Source of the DNA: Bacillus sp. FJAT-49711
GTDB lineage: Bacteria; Bacillota; Bacilli; Bacillales; Bacillaceae_C
NCBI RefSeq assembly: GCF_018343715.1
Contig: NZ_JAGYPL010000006.1
Coordinates: forward strand, 1-64,000
Length of the DNA: 64,000 nucleotides
Direction of reading: 5' to 3'
Positions 15,958 to 26,119 of this stretch are shown here, one piece after another. Position 1 is the stretch's first letter; the number at the start of each line of letters is the position of its first letter. Below the pieces are notes generated by a model. It did no database searches. It saw only the letters and a program-made list of their open reading frames with translations, and was not told the origin of the DNA. The position numbers were made by a program, and so were the translations under genes.

Positions 15958-16818
15958 ATGCAATTAGCTAGGAAAAACAAAACATATAAATATGGGGAAA
16001 TTAGTTTAACTGGTAAAGTAATTGTTTATATAGTGTTAATATTAGGGCTATGTTTATTCGGATTTCCAGTTTTTTGGATGATCTCTACTTCACTTAAAAC
16101 GTTAGGACAGGTACATCTACAAACGCTATTACCGAAAACGCTGGAATGGGGTAACTTTAAAGAAGTATTTACTACGCATCCAATGGGTATGTATTTATGG
16201 AATACGTCATGGTATACGATTATAAGTATGTTTGGTGCAGCTTTTTCATCATCGTTAGTAGCGTACGCATTTGCAAGATTACGTGCACGAGGGAGCACCA
16301 TTTTATTCGCTCTAATTTTAAGTACCATGATGATTCCATCTCAAGTAACAATGATTCCACAATACTTAATCTTTAGTAAGATCGGTTGGGTGGATTCGTA
16401 TTTACCGTTAATCGTTCCATCATTTGGAGCAAGTGCATTTTTAATTTTCTTATTAAGACAATTTTATTTAGGGATTTCTAAGGAAATGGATGAAGCAGTC
16501 AAAATAGACGGAGGTGGATACTTCACTATTTATTTCCGCATTATTTTACCGCTATCTATTCCAGCTATTGCAACAGCGGGAATTATGGAATTTATGTATC
16601 GTTGGAACGACTTGATGGGGCCGCTTATTTATTTAAGCAGCCAATTAAAATATCCACTTTCATTAGGTTTAGCAAGCTTCCGAGGAGCTTATGCAACAAC
16701 TCCGTGGAATTTATTAATGGCCGCTTCATTTGTTGCAGTCATTCCACCGTTGACACTGTTTTTCTTTGCCCAAAAATACTTCATCCAAGGTATTGTTATT
16801 TCTGGTGCGAAAGGATAA
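15958..16818 (+). CDS. Sugar ABC transporter permease (MalG-like)
   Basis: A 286-residue permease with six predicted helices; EAA loop DEAVKIDGGGYFTIYFRI then LPL near residue 190. The tail ends in the common family sequence IVISGAKG. A GGGGGC site precedes the ATG at 15958; an overlapping TTG three bases earlier is a possible alternative. It completes the second importer, and the operon stops at the hairpin at 16857-16898. Confidence 0.9.
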   Translation: MQLARKNKTYKYGEISLTGKVIVYIVLILGLCLFGFPVFWMISTSLKTLGQVHLQTLLPKTLEWGNFKEVFTTHPMGMYLWNTSWYTIISMFGAAFSSSLVAYAFARLRARGSTILFALILSTMMIPSQVTMIPQYLIFSKIGWVDSYLPLIVPSFGASAFLIFLLRQFYLGISKEMDEAVKIDGGGYFTIYFRIILPLSIPAIATAGIMEFMYRWNDLMGPLIYLSSQLKYPLSLGLASFRGAYATTPWNLLMAASFVAVIPPLTLFFFAQKYFIQGIVISGAKG

Positions 16819-16856
16819 TCAAAAAGGGAATTTCTTAAAGGGATTACTAAATAAGA

Positions 16857-16898
16857 AAAGAAGCGGAAGATGTAATTATACTTCCGCTTCTTTTTTAT
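16857..16898. terminator. Bidirectional terminator
   Basis: AGAAGCGGAAG pairs with CTTCCGCTTCT, followed by TTTTT on the plus strand. It lies between the convergent permease gene and the minus-strand MFS gene and can serve both. Confidence 0.85.
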
Positions 16899-16907
16899 TT
16901 TCTTATA

Positions 16908-18140
16908 CTATGCTTTTAAAAATTTACTTTTGCGTGAAAATGGTTTTGCTAAATATAATAAAATTCCGATGTTAATTAGTAATGAGAACACCATAATAAG
17001 GAATGGGAGCCTCGGATCCATTTTATATGCTAGCCCCGCTATGATACCCGCTGGAGAAATAAATAATAAAAGAAATACTTGCAAAATTGAATACATATTT
17101 GCACGATTAGCATCTTCAATGGAATTAGCCACTGCTGATTCCAAGTATGGATTAGCAATTAGGACACCAGCAGCAGAAAATATTAAACTAATAATGATTG
17201 GCGTCAAGCTGCTTCCTTTTGTTATGACTAAAATGATATTAGCAATTATTGATAGCGAAAATCCAATCATCATATAATAATAATTTTTTTCCTCTTTAAA
17301 TTTTGGAATGACAAAAAAGAGGAGGAAAAGCATGCAGACTGATGATATGGCTGGGAATATTGAGATCGTTGACTCAGATACCGATAATGCCTCAACTAAA
17401 TATACATATAAGTATGTATTTTGCATGACCATTTGGAAGTTGAAAAAAATATAAACGGCAAAGATCAGTAATAGTCCTTTATTTTTAATAATTTTTTTCA
17501 TAATACTTCCATATTCTATAAATGTATCTTTTAATGAGATGTTCTTTGCTTCCTTTTGTTTTTGTAAACCTATATCGGTTTCGTGAGTCATAAAGTGGCG
17601 GGAGAGTATCATGATGAGCATTGATGTACCTGCAATCACATACATAATTCGAACAGCTGGAACTAAAGTCATTTTACTTACTAATAAACCGCCAAGCGGG
17701 GCGAATAGTCCGCCTACCACACCAATGACTTGCAAAATAGTAAATACAATAGATCGATCTTTCGGTTGTGTATCTTCTACTAAAAGACAAGTCCAGGCTG
17801 TTTGGGGAATCTTAAGAAATGCATTCAAAATAGCTGCAAAAATAAAGAACCATATATTTTGAGAGACGGCCCAAATATAAACTGCGAGTGGCCAGCTAAT
17901 AAGATCATATATTAAAAGCGCTTTCTTTCTTCCTAAACGATCTGTTAAAAATCCGCTAATAAAAGAGGTGAAAATTTGTACGATTAAACCTAAACTTGCA
18001 ATCATCCCAATTTGGGTTTTACCGACCCCAAGAGCCAGCATGTACACAGACACATATGGCAAATACATACTGTAGGGAAGAATGAATAAGGGTTCCACAA
18101 CTAAACAGGCCCGAGCGTTTCCAGTAATTCTTTTGAACAT
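16908..18140 (-). CDS. Major facilitator superfamily transporter
   Basis: A 410-residue protein with about 12 predicted membrane helices. The conserved loop after helix 2 reads GFLTDRLGRKKAL (near residue 65), the MFS A-motif. It is a single gene divergent from a Gfo/Idh/MocA dehydrogenase. The substrate is unknown; neighbouring genes suggest sugars or sugar derivatives, but a drug exporter is also possible. Confidence 0.85.
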   Translation of the reverse strand: MFKRITGNARACLVVEPLFILPYSMYLPYVSVYMLALGVGKTQIGMIASLGLIVQIFTSFISGFLTDRLGRKKALLIYDLISWPLAVYIWAVSQNIWFFIFAAILNAFLKIPQTAWTCLLVEDTQPKDRSIVFTILQVIGVVGGLFAPLGGLLVSKMTLVPAVRIMYVIAGTSMLIMILSRHFMTHETDIGLQKQKEAKNISLKDTFIEYGSIMKKIIKNKGLLLIFAVYIFFNFQMVMQNTYLYVYLVEALSVSESTISIFPAISSVCMLFLLFFVIPKFKEEKNYYYMMIGFSLSIIANIILVITKGSSLTPIIISLIFSAAGVLIANPYLESAVANSIEDANRANMYSILQVFLLLFISPAGIIAGLAYKMDPRLPFLIMVFSLLINIGILLYLAKPFSRKSKFLKA

Positions 18141-18314
18141 AAAAGTACCCTCATTTCAGTTGTCATCTATGTGAAGTATCTCATAAACTTAGTATAGGAG
18201 TATTCTCAAAAATAGTATAGATAGCAAATAATATTTTTTACTCGCTAATATAATGAAAGTTCACTATGTTTTGTTTATACTAGTATCAAATAGAAAGAGA
18301 ATAAGGAGGATAAT

Positions 18315-19418
18315 ATGAAAAGTGTAAAAGTAGGGATTATTGGTTGCGGGAATATTAGTAGTATTTACTGTCAAGCTGGTCAGAAATTTGATGTGCTTGA
18401 TATTATCGCTGTTGCTGATTTAGATTTTGAGCGTGCAAAAGCAAGAGCTGAAGAATACAAGATTCCAAACGCATATACAGTCGAGGAATTATTGGCTGAT
18501 CCTGAAATTGAAATTGTCATAAATTTAACGATACCGAAAGCGCATGCAGAAGTTTGTATTGCTGCACTTGAGGCAGGAAAACACGTATATGTTGAAAAAC
18601 CATTGGCTGTTTCACGTGAGGATGGGGAACGAATCCTTAAGATTGCGAAGGAGAAGGGGCTTTTAGTTGGTGGTGCTCCTGACACGTTCTTAGGCGGCGG
18701 GATACAAACATGCCGGAAGTTAATTGATGATGGAGCAATTGGCGAAGTGGTTGGGGCTACTGGGTTCATGATGAGTCCAGGACATGAAAGCTGGCACCCG
18801 GATCCTGAGTTTTATTATCAAGTGGGTGGGGGGCCAATGTTTGACATGGGACCATATTACATAACTGCTTTTATCAATTTATTAGGACCAATTCGCCGCG
18901 TAACGGGATCAACAAGAATAAGCTTTCCGGAAAGGACAATTACGAGCAAGCCTAAACATGGACAAAAAATACAAGTAGAAGTACCAACCCATATAACCGG
19001 AATATTAGACTTTGAGAATGGGGCAATCGCAACACTCATTACGAGTTTTGATGTTGCTGGTTCAAAGCTTCCTAATTTAGAAGTATATGGATCGAAAGGA
19101 ACGATTCTCGTTCCAGATCCAAATACGTTTGGCGGTCCGGTTTTTCTTCGTAAACACGGCAGTCAAGAATGGGAAGAAATTCCTTTGACACATGGATATA
19201 TTGACAATAGTCGAGGTGTTGGTGTGGCCGATATGGCTTATGCACTTCGAAGTGGAAGAGCTCACCGTGCAAATGGGGATTTAGCTTTTCATGTATTGGA
19301 TGTCATGCATGGGATCCATGATGCATCAACGAGCGGCTCGCATTATGAATTAAATAGCACATGTGAACAGCCTAAGCCTTTGCCAGCAGGGCTTAAAGAA
19401 TATACGCTGGATATGTAG
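18315..19418 (+). CDS. Gfo/Idh/MocA-family NAD(P)-dependent dehydrogenase, copy 1
   Basis: A 367-residue oxidoreductase. The N-terminal Rossmann motif is [12 protein letters not shown] (residues 7-18), the EKPLAV motif with its conserved lysine is near residue 94, and the C-terminal beta-sheet domain carries the [13 protein letters not shown] segment. The family oxidises sugars, inositols or related polyols in the cytoplasm. An AAGGAGG site precedes the ATG. It sits with sugar transporters and another dehydrogenase of the same family at 22388, so a sugar or cyclitol pathway is likely; the exact substrate is not readable. Confidence 0.88.
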   Translation: MKSVKVGIIGCGNISSIYCQAGQKFDVLDIIAVADLDFERAKARAEEYKIPNAYTVEELLADPEIEIVINLTIPKAHAEVCIAALEAGKHVYVEKPLAVSREDGERILKIAKEKGLLVGGAPDTFLGGGIQTCRKLIDDGAIGEVVGATGFMMSPGHESWHPDPEFYYQVGGGPMFDMGPYYITAFINLLGPIRRVTGSTRISFPERTITSKPKHGQKIQVEVPTHITGILDFENGAIATLITSFDVAGSKLPNLEVYGSKGTILVPDPNTFGGPVFLRKHGSQEWEEIPLTHGYIDNSRGVGVADMAYALRSGRAHRANGDLAFHVLDVMHGIHDASTSGSHYELNSTCEQPKPLPAGLKEYTLDM

Positions 19419-19435
19419 CCAAATAGAAAAACAAG

Positions 19436-19474
19436 GAAGCGTTCCGATAATAGGAGTCCGCTTTCTTCTTTTTT
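19436..19474 (+). terminator. Probable terminator after the dehydrogenase
   Basis: GAAGCG and CGCTTTC form a short stem with extra pairs inside (TTCC with GGAG), followed by TTCTTTTTT. Weaker than the others in the window. Confidence 0.45.
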
Positions 19475-19590
19475 CACTAGTATAGAAAGCGTAAGTTGCA
19501 TTATTTTTAATTCTGGAGCAACGTTGCACCTATAGCCTTCATATCCCTTCAGGCGCCTTGCGATTTTCTAATGAATTGGAGCATTTGTTC

Positions 19591-20760
19591 ATGAATTCAA
19601 AAAGAAAGATATTATTTTATATCGTTACGATGATGTATTGGTTTTCCATGTATACGTATGTACCCATCCTATCTCCATATGTGGAGCATTTAGGAGGATC
19701 CATATTCATGATCGGCCTAGTTGTTGGGAGCTATGGTTTTACTCAGCTGCTCGTTCGCATACCACTAGGAATTTGGTCAGACGCAATCGGAAAACGAAAA
19801 TTGTTTATAATAGCGGGGATCGCTTGTGCTGTGTTAAGCAGCTTAGGGCTTGCTATGACAACAAATGTGTGGGCAATTTTTGGTTTCCGCTCTCTTGCGG
19901 GAGTAGCTGCTGCAAGCTGGGTTGCCTTTACCGTTTTATTTGCTAGTTATTTTGAGCCGGAAGAAGCACCAAAAGCGATGGGGCTCATCAGTTTTTATAC
20001 GAGCATCGGGCAAATGGCGGCTACAACATTAGGTGGGTTCTTAGCTGAATATATCAGTTGGACTGCCCCTTTCTATGCTGGAGCTTTTGTCGGGCTGCTC
20101 GGATTACTTTTGGCATTAAAAATTGTAGAAATGCCAGCTGAAAACAGAAAGCCCGTTGAGATTAAAGAGCTCGTCAAAATGGGTGGAGAAAAATTATTAT
20201 TATTTGTCTCCTTAATGGCAATCATCGTCCAATGTATTACTTTTACAACAATGTTTGGATTTACGCCGCTTCATGCGGTAAGCTTAGGGGCATCGAATGG
20301 AGATTTAAGTATTTTGACACTTTTATCAACATTGCCAAATGCGATTGCAGGATATATGAGCGGAACCTATTTTGTCAGGAAATTTGGGGAAAAACGAACG
20401 ATTTTATTAGGTTTTATAGCTGCCGGCCTGTGTACAGTCTTGTTGCCATTTACAAATAGCTTACTATTATTAATTATTACTCAGGCGTTCAATGGATTTG
20501 CACAAGGTTTAATGTTTCCAGTATTAATGGGATTAGCTATTCAGTCCGTTTCAGAAGAACGCAGGGCATCGGCGATGGGCTTTTTTCAAGCAATCTATTC
20601 TTTAGGGATGTTTGGCGGTCCATTTATTGCAGGGTGGATCGGAGAAATGGCTAGTCTTGCTACAGGATTTATTATAATCGGTTGTCTCAGTTTTGCTGGT
20701 GCGTTTATTACAATAAAATGGATGCCGAATAAATATTATAAAGAAAAAGTGGTAGAATAA
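19591..20760 (+). CDS. Major facilitator superfamily transporter
   Basis: A 389-residue transporter with about 12 predicted helices. The MFS loop motif GIWSDAIGKRKLF follows helix 2. I chose the ATG at 19591, nine bases after a TTGGAG; an in-frame TTG at 19558 would add 11 residues without signs of selection. The next gene begins 55 bases on, so the two may be cotranscribed. Substrate not known. Confidence 0.8.
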   Translation: MNSKRKILFYIVTMMYWFSMYTYVPILSPYVEHLGGSIFMIGLVVGSYGFTQLLVRIPLGIWSDAIGKRKLFIIAGIACAVLSSLGLAMTTNVWAIFGFRSLAGVAAASWVAFTVLFASYFEPEEAPKAMGLISFYTSIGQMAATTLGGFLAEYISWTAPFYAGAFVGLLGLLLALKIVEMPAENRKPVEIKELVKMGGEKLLLFVSLMAIIVQCITFTTMFGFTPLHAVSLGASNGDLSILTLLSTLPNAIAGYMSGTYFVRKFGEKRTILLGFIAAGLCTVLLPFTNSLLLLIITQAFNGFAQGLMFPVLMGLAIQSVSEERRASAMGFFQAIYSLGMFGGPFIAGWIGEMASLATGFIIIGCLSFAGAFITIKWMPNKYYKEKVVE

Positions 20761-20814
20761 TATTTGAAGTGTTTTTGCATTCTTGTAAAAATAATCAGAT
20801 TGAAGGTATCACAC

Positions 20815-22158
20815 ATGACTAAACAACTATCTGCTGAAGGGAAAAAAGTTGCTTTTCGTACATTGTTTTACTTTTTTATTCCTTTAGGAATTTCCGCAAG
20901 TCTTGTTACCATTTCACATGTCATTATTAATAGTACTCTTGCTCGTGCGGCGAATCCAGCGGTTGTCATTGCTAGTTATTCTGTCGCCATGAGTTTATTT
21001 GCCATTTTTGAACGGTGTGCAGTTATTTTACGGCAAACTTGCGCAACTCTAGTTCGAGACAGGCATTCTTTTAAACTCGTTTCACAGTTAACCATTTTCA
21101 TATTGTCTGCTATTTTGCTTTTAAGTTTTATTATTGCGTACTCGCCTATTGGTGAACTGTTTTTTTTACATGTTATGGGTGTGAAGGATCACATGCTTGG
21201 CCCAACTTTATCTGTATATAAGGTTTTAATGTTTGTAACCATATTTTCGGGTATCCGCTGCCTCTTTCAAGGGATTATCATTTCTAATTTGCGCACGAAA
21301 TGGTTAACGATTGGAATGGTCATTCGTTTATTGGTAATGGCGGGACTTTCATGGATCATTATTCAGAAAGGTTGGGTCAATCACGGGTATATTGGTGCTT
21401 ATATCTTTTTGGCCGGAATGGTCATTGAAGCTCTTGTAAGTTTTATTGAGGGGCGCCAACTTGTTAAAAAAATGCCAGCAAAAAAAGAGAATCACCATAT
21501 TGTAAGCCATTCCCAAGTTAGAAAATTTTATCTCCCCTTATTAATGGCGTCACTAATAGCTGTTATTATTTCCCCTGCTACGAATGCAGTGTTAGGATCG
21601 AGCGGCAAAGCAGAAATTGCGATAGCTTCCTATGCTGTTGCGTTTTCAGTTCTAAATTTATTACTTAGTTTTTCAACTTATTTCCATCAAATCGTTATAA
21701 ACTTCTATGATCAAGACACGAAAATGGTTATTCGTTTTTCGTTTATTTTTAGTTTTGTTCCCAGTCTCTTATTGCTCGGAATTGCCTATACACCTATAGG
21801 GGTTTGGGGATTACAACATATAATGGGTGTTTCGGGAGAACTCCTTGATCAAAGTTTAATAGCACTAAAATTTTTCATCATTTTTGCTTTATGTTTTCCA
21901 TGGCTTGATTTTATAAATGGAGTGTTGATGTTAAAAGGTCAAACAAAAGTATTGCAATTTTCCCAAGCAGGAAATGTGTTCATGACTATTGCTGTATTGC
22001 TTTTTCTTCTGTTCGTAATGCCCAATGGAGGAGGATTAATTGGATCAATCGCACAATCTGTTGGTGTTATGACGGAAACGATTATTGCGTATATTTTTAT
22101 GAGGAAATTTTTAAATCAACCTATTATAGGGCTTAGAAGAAGAAAATTAAGTAATTGA
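20815..22158 (+). CDS. MATE-like multidrug/polysaccharide-type membrane transporter
   Basis: A 447-residue membrane protein with roughly 12 predicted helices in two similar halves; the phrase SYSVAMSLF (about residue 50) echoes SYAVAFSVL (about 275), typical of MATE/MOP-type transporters. The ATG at 20815 is preceded by GAAGG; upstream in-frame codons back to 20764 look untranslated. It probably exports small molecules; the exact family within the MOP superfamily is uncertain. Confidence 0.75.
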   Translation: MTKQLSAEGKKVAFRTLFYFFIPLGISASLVTISHVIINSTLARAANPAVVIASYSVAMSLFAIFERCAVILRQTCATLVRDRHSFKLVSQLTIFILSAILLLSFIIAYSPIGELFFLHVMGVKDHMLGPTLSVYKVLMFVTIFSGIRCLFQGIIISNLRTKWLTIGMVIRLLVMAGLSWIIIQKGWVNHGYIGAYIFLAGMVIEALVSFIEGRQLVKKMPAKKENHHIVSHSQVRKFYLPLLMASLIAVIISPATNAVLGSSGKAEIAIASYAVAFSVLNLLLSFSTYFHQIVINFYDQDTKMVIRFSFIFSFVPSLLLLGIAYTPIGVWGLQHIMGVSGELLDQSLIALKFFIIFALCFPWLDFINGVLMLKGQTKVLQFSQAGNVFMTIAVLLFLLFVMPNGGGLIGSIAQSVGVMTETIIAYIFMRKFLNQPIIGLRRRKLSN

Positions 22159-22387
22159 TATCAATATTGCAGCTAGTAGAAAACTATAATAATATGTATA
22201 AAAGGCTAGCTTCTTAAGTTTATTGTTTACAAAGTTTAACAATTCTTATGAAGTTTCCAGCTCTTTTCTCAGTTGAATTACTCGAAAAATTCATATTAAA
22301 CAGTGGTTGAGAAAAGAGAAAATAAAACTACATGAATTCTCCGATGTAATATGCGGAGATTTCTTATTTAGGAGAGGGGTTATGGTA

Positions 22388-23404
22388 ATGGCTGATTTTA
22401 AAATTGTAGTTGCCGGCTGCGGAGGCATGTCCCATCAATGGATTGAGTACGCACTGACAAGAAAAGATGCGGAAATTGTAGCTCTCGTTGATTTATTTGA
22501 GGAGACCGCAAAAAATGCTGCGAAAAATTATGCTTTGGATTGTAATACATATACGGATATTAGCTTAGCTATTAAGGAAACAGGAGCAAATTTAGTTTTT
22601 GATGTTACAATACCGGCAAGTCATAAAAGTATTACGATAACGGCTCTATCATTAGGCTGCGACGTATTTGGCGAAAAGCCAATGGGAGAATCTATGCAAG
22701 ATGCCGTCGAAATGCAAAATGCAGCAAACGAATTTGGCAAAAGCTATGTAGTTATGCAGAATCGCCGCTTTAATAAGCAAATAAGAGCATTTCGTGATTT
22801 AGTTCAATCTGGCGAAATCGGTGATCAAGGATTTATTAATGCTGACTTTTTTCTAGGTCCACACTTTGGTGGATTTCGTGATGAAATGGACAGTCCATTA
22901 ATCCTCGATATGGCAATCCATACGTTTGATCAGGCTAGATTTATCTCAGGAGCAAATCCTGTTTCGGTTTACTGCCATGAATTTAATCCGGCAGGTTCTT
23001 GGTATAAAGGGAATGCTTCAGCCATTTGTATTTTTGAAATGGACAACGGAGCCGTCTTTAATTATCGCGGTTCTTGGAGTGCAGAAGGTGCACCAACCTC
23101 ATGGGAGTCCTCTTGGCGTGTAGTGGGAAGTAAAGGAACAGCTATCTGGGACGGAACACATTCACCATATGCTGAAATCACAATCCCATCAAATGAACAC
23201 AAATTTTTACAAGACTATGAAAAAGTAGAAACGTCCTCCACTTATAATGGGCAAGATGGCCACTTCGGTTGTTTAGATGAAATGTTTGCATCTTTGTTAG
23301 AAGGCCGCAAAGCAGAAACAGATTGTACGGATAATATTCATAGCGTTTCCATGGTTTATAAAGCGATTGAAAGTGCCCGGACAGGTAAAAAAGTGTTTTT
23401 CTAG
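22388..23404 (+). CDS. Gfo/Idh/MocA-family NAD(P)-dependent dehydrogenase, copy 2
   Basis: A 338-residue oxidoreductase with Rossmann motif VVAGCGGMSHQW near the N-terminus, GEKPMGE around residue 95 and the catalytic-region DMAIHTFDQAR near 180. I chose the ATG at 22388, eight bases after GGAGAGGGG; the ATG at 22382 is too close to that site, and 22307 would add 27 unlikely residues. It is only distantly similar to the copy at 18315. With the AraC regulator and alpha-galactosidase downstream it points to breakdown of a sugar derivative. Confidence 0.88.
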   Translation: MADFKIVVAGCGGMSHQWIEYALTRKDAEIVALVDLFEETAKNAAKNYALDCNTYTDISLAIKETGANLVFDVTIPASHKSITITALSLGCDVFGEKPMGESMQDAVEMQNAANEFGKSYVVMQNRRFNKQIRAFRDLVQSGEIGDQGFINADFFLGPHFGGFRDEMDSPLILDMAIHTFDQARFISGANPVSVYCHEFNPAGSWYKGNASAICIFEMDNGAVFNYRGSWSAEGAPTSWESSWRVVGSKGTAIWDGTHSPYAEITIPSNEHKFLQDYEKVETSSTYNGQDGHFGCLDEMFASLLEGRKAETDCTDNIHSVSMVYKAIESARTGKKVFF

Positions 23405-23462
23405 GTAACGTAAGTTTTTTTGCTGCAGTTGTGATGTTGTACGGATTTACGGAAAAGTAGCT

Positions 23463-23690
23463 TAGTTTGTCCATCAAGGCATCTATGATGGACAGATGTA
23501 CGGAAATACCGAGTAGTTTGTCCACCAAGGTAGCTATGATAGACAGATGTACAGAAAAACCAAGTAGTTTGTCCATCAAGGCATCTATGATAGACAGATG
23601 TACAGAAAAACCGAGTAGTTTGTCCATCAAGGCAGCTATGATGGACAAAATTACGAAGACACCGAAGAATTTGTCCAACATTACAGTTTT
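23463..23690. repeat. Tandem array of 51-bp units with internal hairpins
   Basis: Units begin at 23463, 23514, 23565 and 23616, with a decayed fifth from 23667; the period is exactly 51. Each starts TAGTTTGTCCA and contains inverted arms (TGTCCATCA with TGATGGACA or close variants), so each RNA copy can fold. Because 51 is a multiple of three, open frames run through both strands, but none has a credible start or ribosome binding site. The gap 23405-23775 holds nothing else. Confidence 0.9.
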
Positions 23691-23775
23691 TTTTTCGTCC
23701 TGATTCTTTAGGGATCATTCCAGAAAAGTTTTCTGTAAAAACTGATTGATTTTCACTATCTTAAATCGAATGATC

Positions 23776-24669
23776 CTAATCTATCACAATATAATTTACA
23801 GGAACGGTGTATTTGCTTTGGCGAAACTGTCCAGGTGGCATGCCATATCTTTTATGAAAAACCTTGCTAAAGTAATTGCCGTTTGAGTAGCCGATTTGAC
23901 TGGCAATTTCTTCGATAGATAGATTGGATTGACGAAGTAATTCAATCGCCTTATCCATTCGGATTCTCGTTAAATATTTTAAAGGGGTTGTACTGATCGT
24001 TCCATGGAATAGTCTTGTAAAATGGTATTTGGAAAGTCCCGAAGCCTCTACCATGTCATCTAATCCGATTGGTTTATTATAGTGTTTTTGAGCAAATAAT
24101 ACTGCCTTCGAGATTGACTCTGGCCATTGTTCAACGGGAGACCCTATATTTTGAACAAATCGATTTAGTTCCATTAAAAAAGAATATCCAAATGCAGACG
24201 CCTGATAAGCGTCTGTTATTTTTTTACCGACAGCTGCTTCAAATATATTTAGTAATAATTTAATTGGTTCTGATTCGGGGGAAAACGAAATAATATGCCC
24301 GATATTTTCATTAATAAACTCAAAGGTTTTTTGTGCTTCATTTCCATACAATGTAATATGAATAAATTCCCATCGCTCACCGTTTGAAGGAAAATAATAA
24401 CGATGATTACTTGGAATTTGCACTAAAAAAGCTTGCCCGGATGATAAAGGGTATTTTTTTTCGCCAACTTGAATCATCCCATGTCCAGCAAGAGTATATT
24501 GAAAAACACATTTTCCAACTTCGCTTCTTTTTAATCCATCCCAGTCGTAAGTGGGTGAGGTAACTTCGTCCCACCCAATCGAGTGGATACCGACAATCTT
24601 TTTTTGATGTTCGCCTGTAAATCGAAAACCGAAGGATTCATAGTTTTTTTTACGATGACTAATGAGCAA
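23776..24669 (-). CDS. AraC-family transcriptional regulator
   Basis: A 297-residue regulator. The N-terminal cupin-like sensor (about 40-110, phrase AGHGMIQVGEKKY) should bind a sugar, and the C-terminal double helix-turn-helix (about 195-290) has the expected GLSKYHFTRLF and IGYSNGNYFSKVFHKRYGMPPGQ patterns. It is divergent from the GH4 alpha-galactosidase with a 144-base shared gap, so it most likely activates that gene in response to an alpha-galactoside or related sugar. Confidence 0.9.
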   Translation of the reverse strand: MLISHRKKNYESFGFRFTGEHQKKIVGIHSIGWDEVTSPTYDWDGLKRSEVGKCVFQYTLAGHGMIQVGEKKYPLSSGQAFLVQIPSNHRYYFPSNGERWEFIHITLYGNEAQKTFEFINENIGHIISFSPESEPIKLLLNIFEAAVGKKITDAYQASAFGYSFLMELNRFVQNIGSPVEQWPESISKAVLFAQKHYNKPIGLDDMVEASGLSKYHFTRLFHGTISTTPLKYLTRIRMDKAIELLRQSNLSIEEIASQIGYSNGNYFSKVFHKRYGMPPGQFRQSKYTVPVNYIVID

Positions 24670-24813
24670 TATTTTACCCTTCTTTCAATAGTTTTTACCA
24701 TTGTAAGTGAATAATATTCATTTTATGATTAATATATCAAGCATTTTAACATATTTCTATAATAAAAGAATATAGCAATATGTTACACAACACAAAAAAT
24801 GGAGGCTTTAAAA

Positions 24814-26112
24814 ATGTCGAAAATAACTTTTTTAGGCGCTGGAAGCTCAGTTTTCGCAAAGAATGTACTAGGCGACTGTATGCAGGTTCCAAGTATTCAA
24901 GGATTTGAATTTGCGTTATATGACATTGATCATGAGAGATTAAAAGACTCAGAAAATATGCTAAATAACATGAAAGATACTTCTAAATCGACAGTTACTG
25001 TAAAGGCTTACACTGATCGCAAGGAAGCATTGCGCGGTGCGAAATATGTTATCAATGCCATTCAAGTAGGTGGATATGATCCGTGTACGATTACAGATTT
25101 TGAAGTTCCTAAAAAATACGGCTTGCGCCAAACAATTGCAGATACATTAGGAATTGGTGGGATCTTTAGAAACTTAAGAACGATTCCAGTTATGTTGGAT
25201 TTTGCAAAGGATATGCAAGAGGTTTGTCCTGATGCATGGTTCTTAAACTATACAAATCCGATGGCAGTTTTAACAGGAACTATGATCCGCTATGGCGGAA
25301 TTAAAACAGTTGGACTTTGCCACAGTGTGCAAGTATGTGCTGACCACTTACTTAAATCACTTGATATGCCGACAGATAACTTGCATTGGAAAATTGCAGG
25401 AATCAATCATATGGCTTGGTTGCTGGAAATTGAACGTAATGGCGAGGATTTATATCCAGAAATTAAGAGACGTGCTGAGGAAAAACAAAAAACAAAGCAT
25501 GATGATATGGTCCGTTTTGAATTAATGAGGAAGTTTGGTTACTATGTAACTGAATCATCCGAGCATAATGCCGAATACCATCCGTATTTTATTAAGAGTC
25601 GTTATCCAGAGCTAATTGACCAGCTGAATATTCCTCTTGACGAATATCCTCGTCGCTGTGTGAATCAAATTGAAGGCTGGAAAAAAATGCGTAATGATCT
25701 TGTAAATAATAAAAATCTAGAGCACCATCGTTCACATGAATATGGCTCCTATATCATTGAAGCGATGGAAACAAACGTGCCATTTAAAATTGGCGGAAAC
25801 GTGTTAAACACTGGTTTAATTACTAATCTACCAGAAAAAGCAGTTGTAGAAGTGCCATGTCTTGTAGATAGCAGTGGTGTTACGCCAACTTATGTTGGTG
25901 ACTTGCCAGAACAACTTGCGGCACTGAATCGTACAAACATTAATACACAACTTCTCACAATTGAAGCTGCAATGACAAAGAAAAAAGAGCATATTTACCA
26001 TGCAGCAATGTTGGATCCACATACAGCAGCTGAATTATCATTAGATGATATTGTTGCACTTTGTGACGACCTTATTGAAGCACATGGTGACTGGCTGCCG
26101 AAGTTTAATTAA
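24814..26112 (+). CDS. melA: Alpha-galactosidase/6-phospho-glycosidase, GH4 family (MelA-like)
   Basis: A 432-residue NAD- and Mn-dependent glycosidase. Rossmann motif FLGAGSSVF (6-14), the NYTNPM motif at 145-150, the metal-binding Cys169-His170 pair (VGLCHSVQ), and GINHMAW with His199 mark GH4. Family members use a redox-assisted elimination to hydrolyse alpha-galactosides such as melibiose in the cytoplasm. I chose the ATG at 24814, eight bases after GGAGG; the ATG at 24799 lies before that site. The symbol rests on family likeness; alpha-glucosidase or galacturonidase activity is possible. Confidence 0.85.
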   Translation: MSKITFLGAGSSVFAKNVLGDCMQVPSIQGFEFALYDIDHERLKDSENMLNNMKDTSKSTVTVKAYTDRKEALRGAKYVINAIQVGGYDPCTITDFEVPKKYGLRQTIADTLGIGGIFRNLRTIPVMLDFAKDMQEVCPDAWFLNYTNPMAVLTGTMIRYGGIKTVGLCHSVQVCADHLLKSLDMPTDNLHWKIAGINHMAWLLEIERNGEDLYPEIKRRAEEKQKTKHDDMVRFELMRKFGYYVTESSEHNAEYHPYFIKSRYPELIDQLNIPLDEYPRRCVNQIEGWKKMRNDLVNNKNLEHHRSHEYGSYIIEAMETNVPFKIGGNVLNTGLITNLPEKAVVEVPCLVDSSGVTPTYVGDLPEQLAALNRTNINTQLLTIEAAMTKKKEHIYHAAMLDPHTAAELSLDDIVALCDDLIEAHGDWLPKFN

Positions 26113-26119
26113 ATTGAAA

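Noticed and set aside
22338-22360. TCTCCG/CGGAGA hairpin before the second dehydrogenase
   Set aside because: Only six pairs; too weak to call a terminator or riboswitch by itself.
23463-23690. Possible CRISPR array
   Set aside because: The units are contiguous with no unique spacers between constant repeats, and no cas genes are in the window. The same holds for the arrays at 43940 and 59361.
23178-23718. Long repetitive frames on the minus strand and one on the plus strand across the 51-bp array
   Set aside because: They run into the dehydrogenase gene or lack start signals; again a by-product of a repeat length divisible by three.
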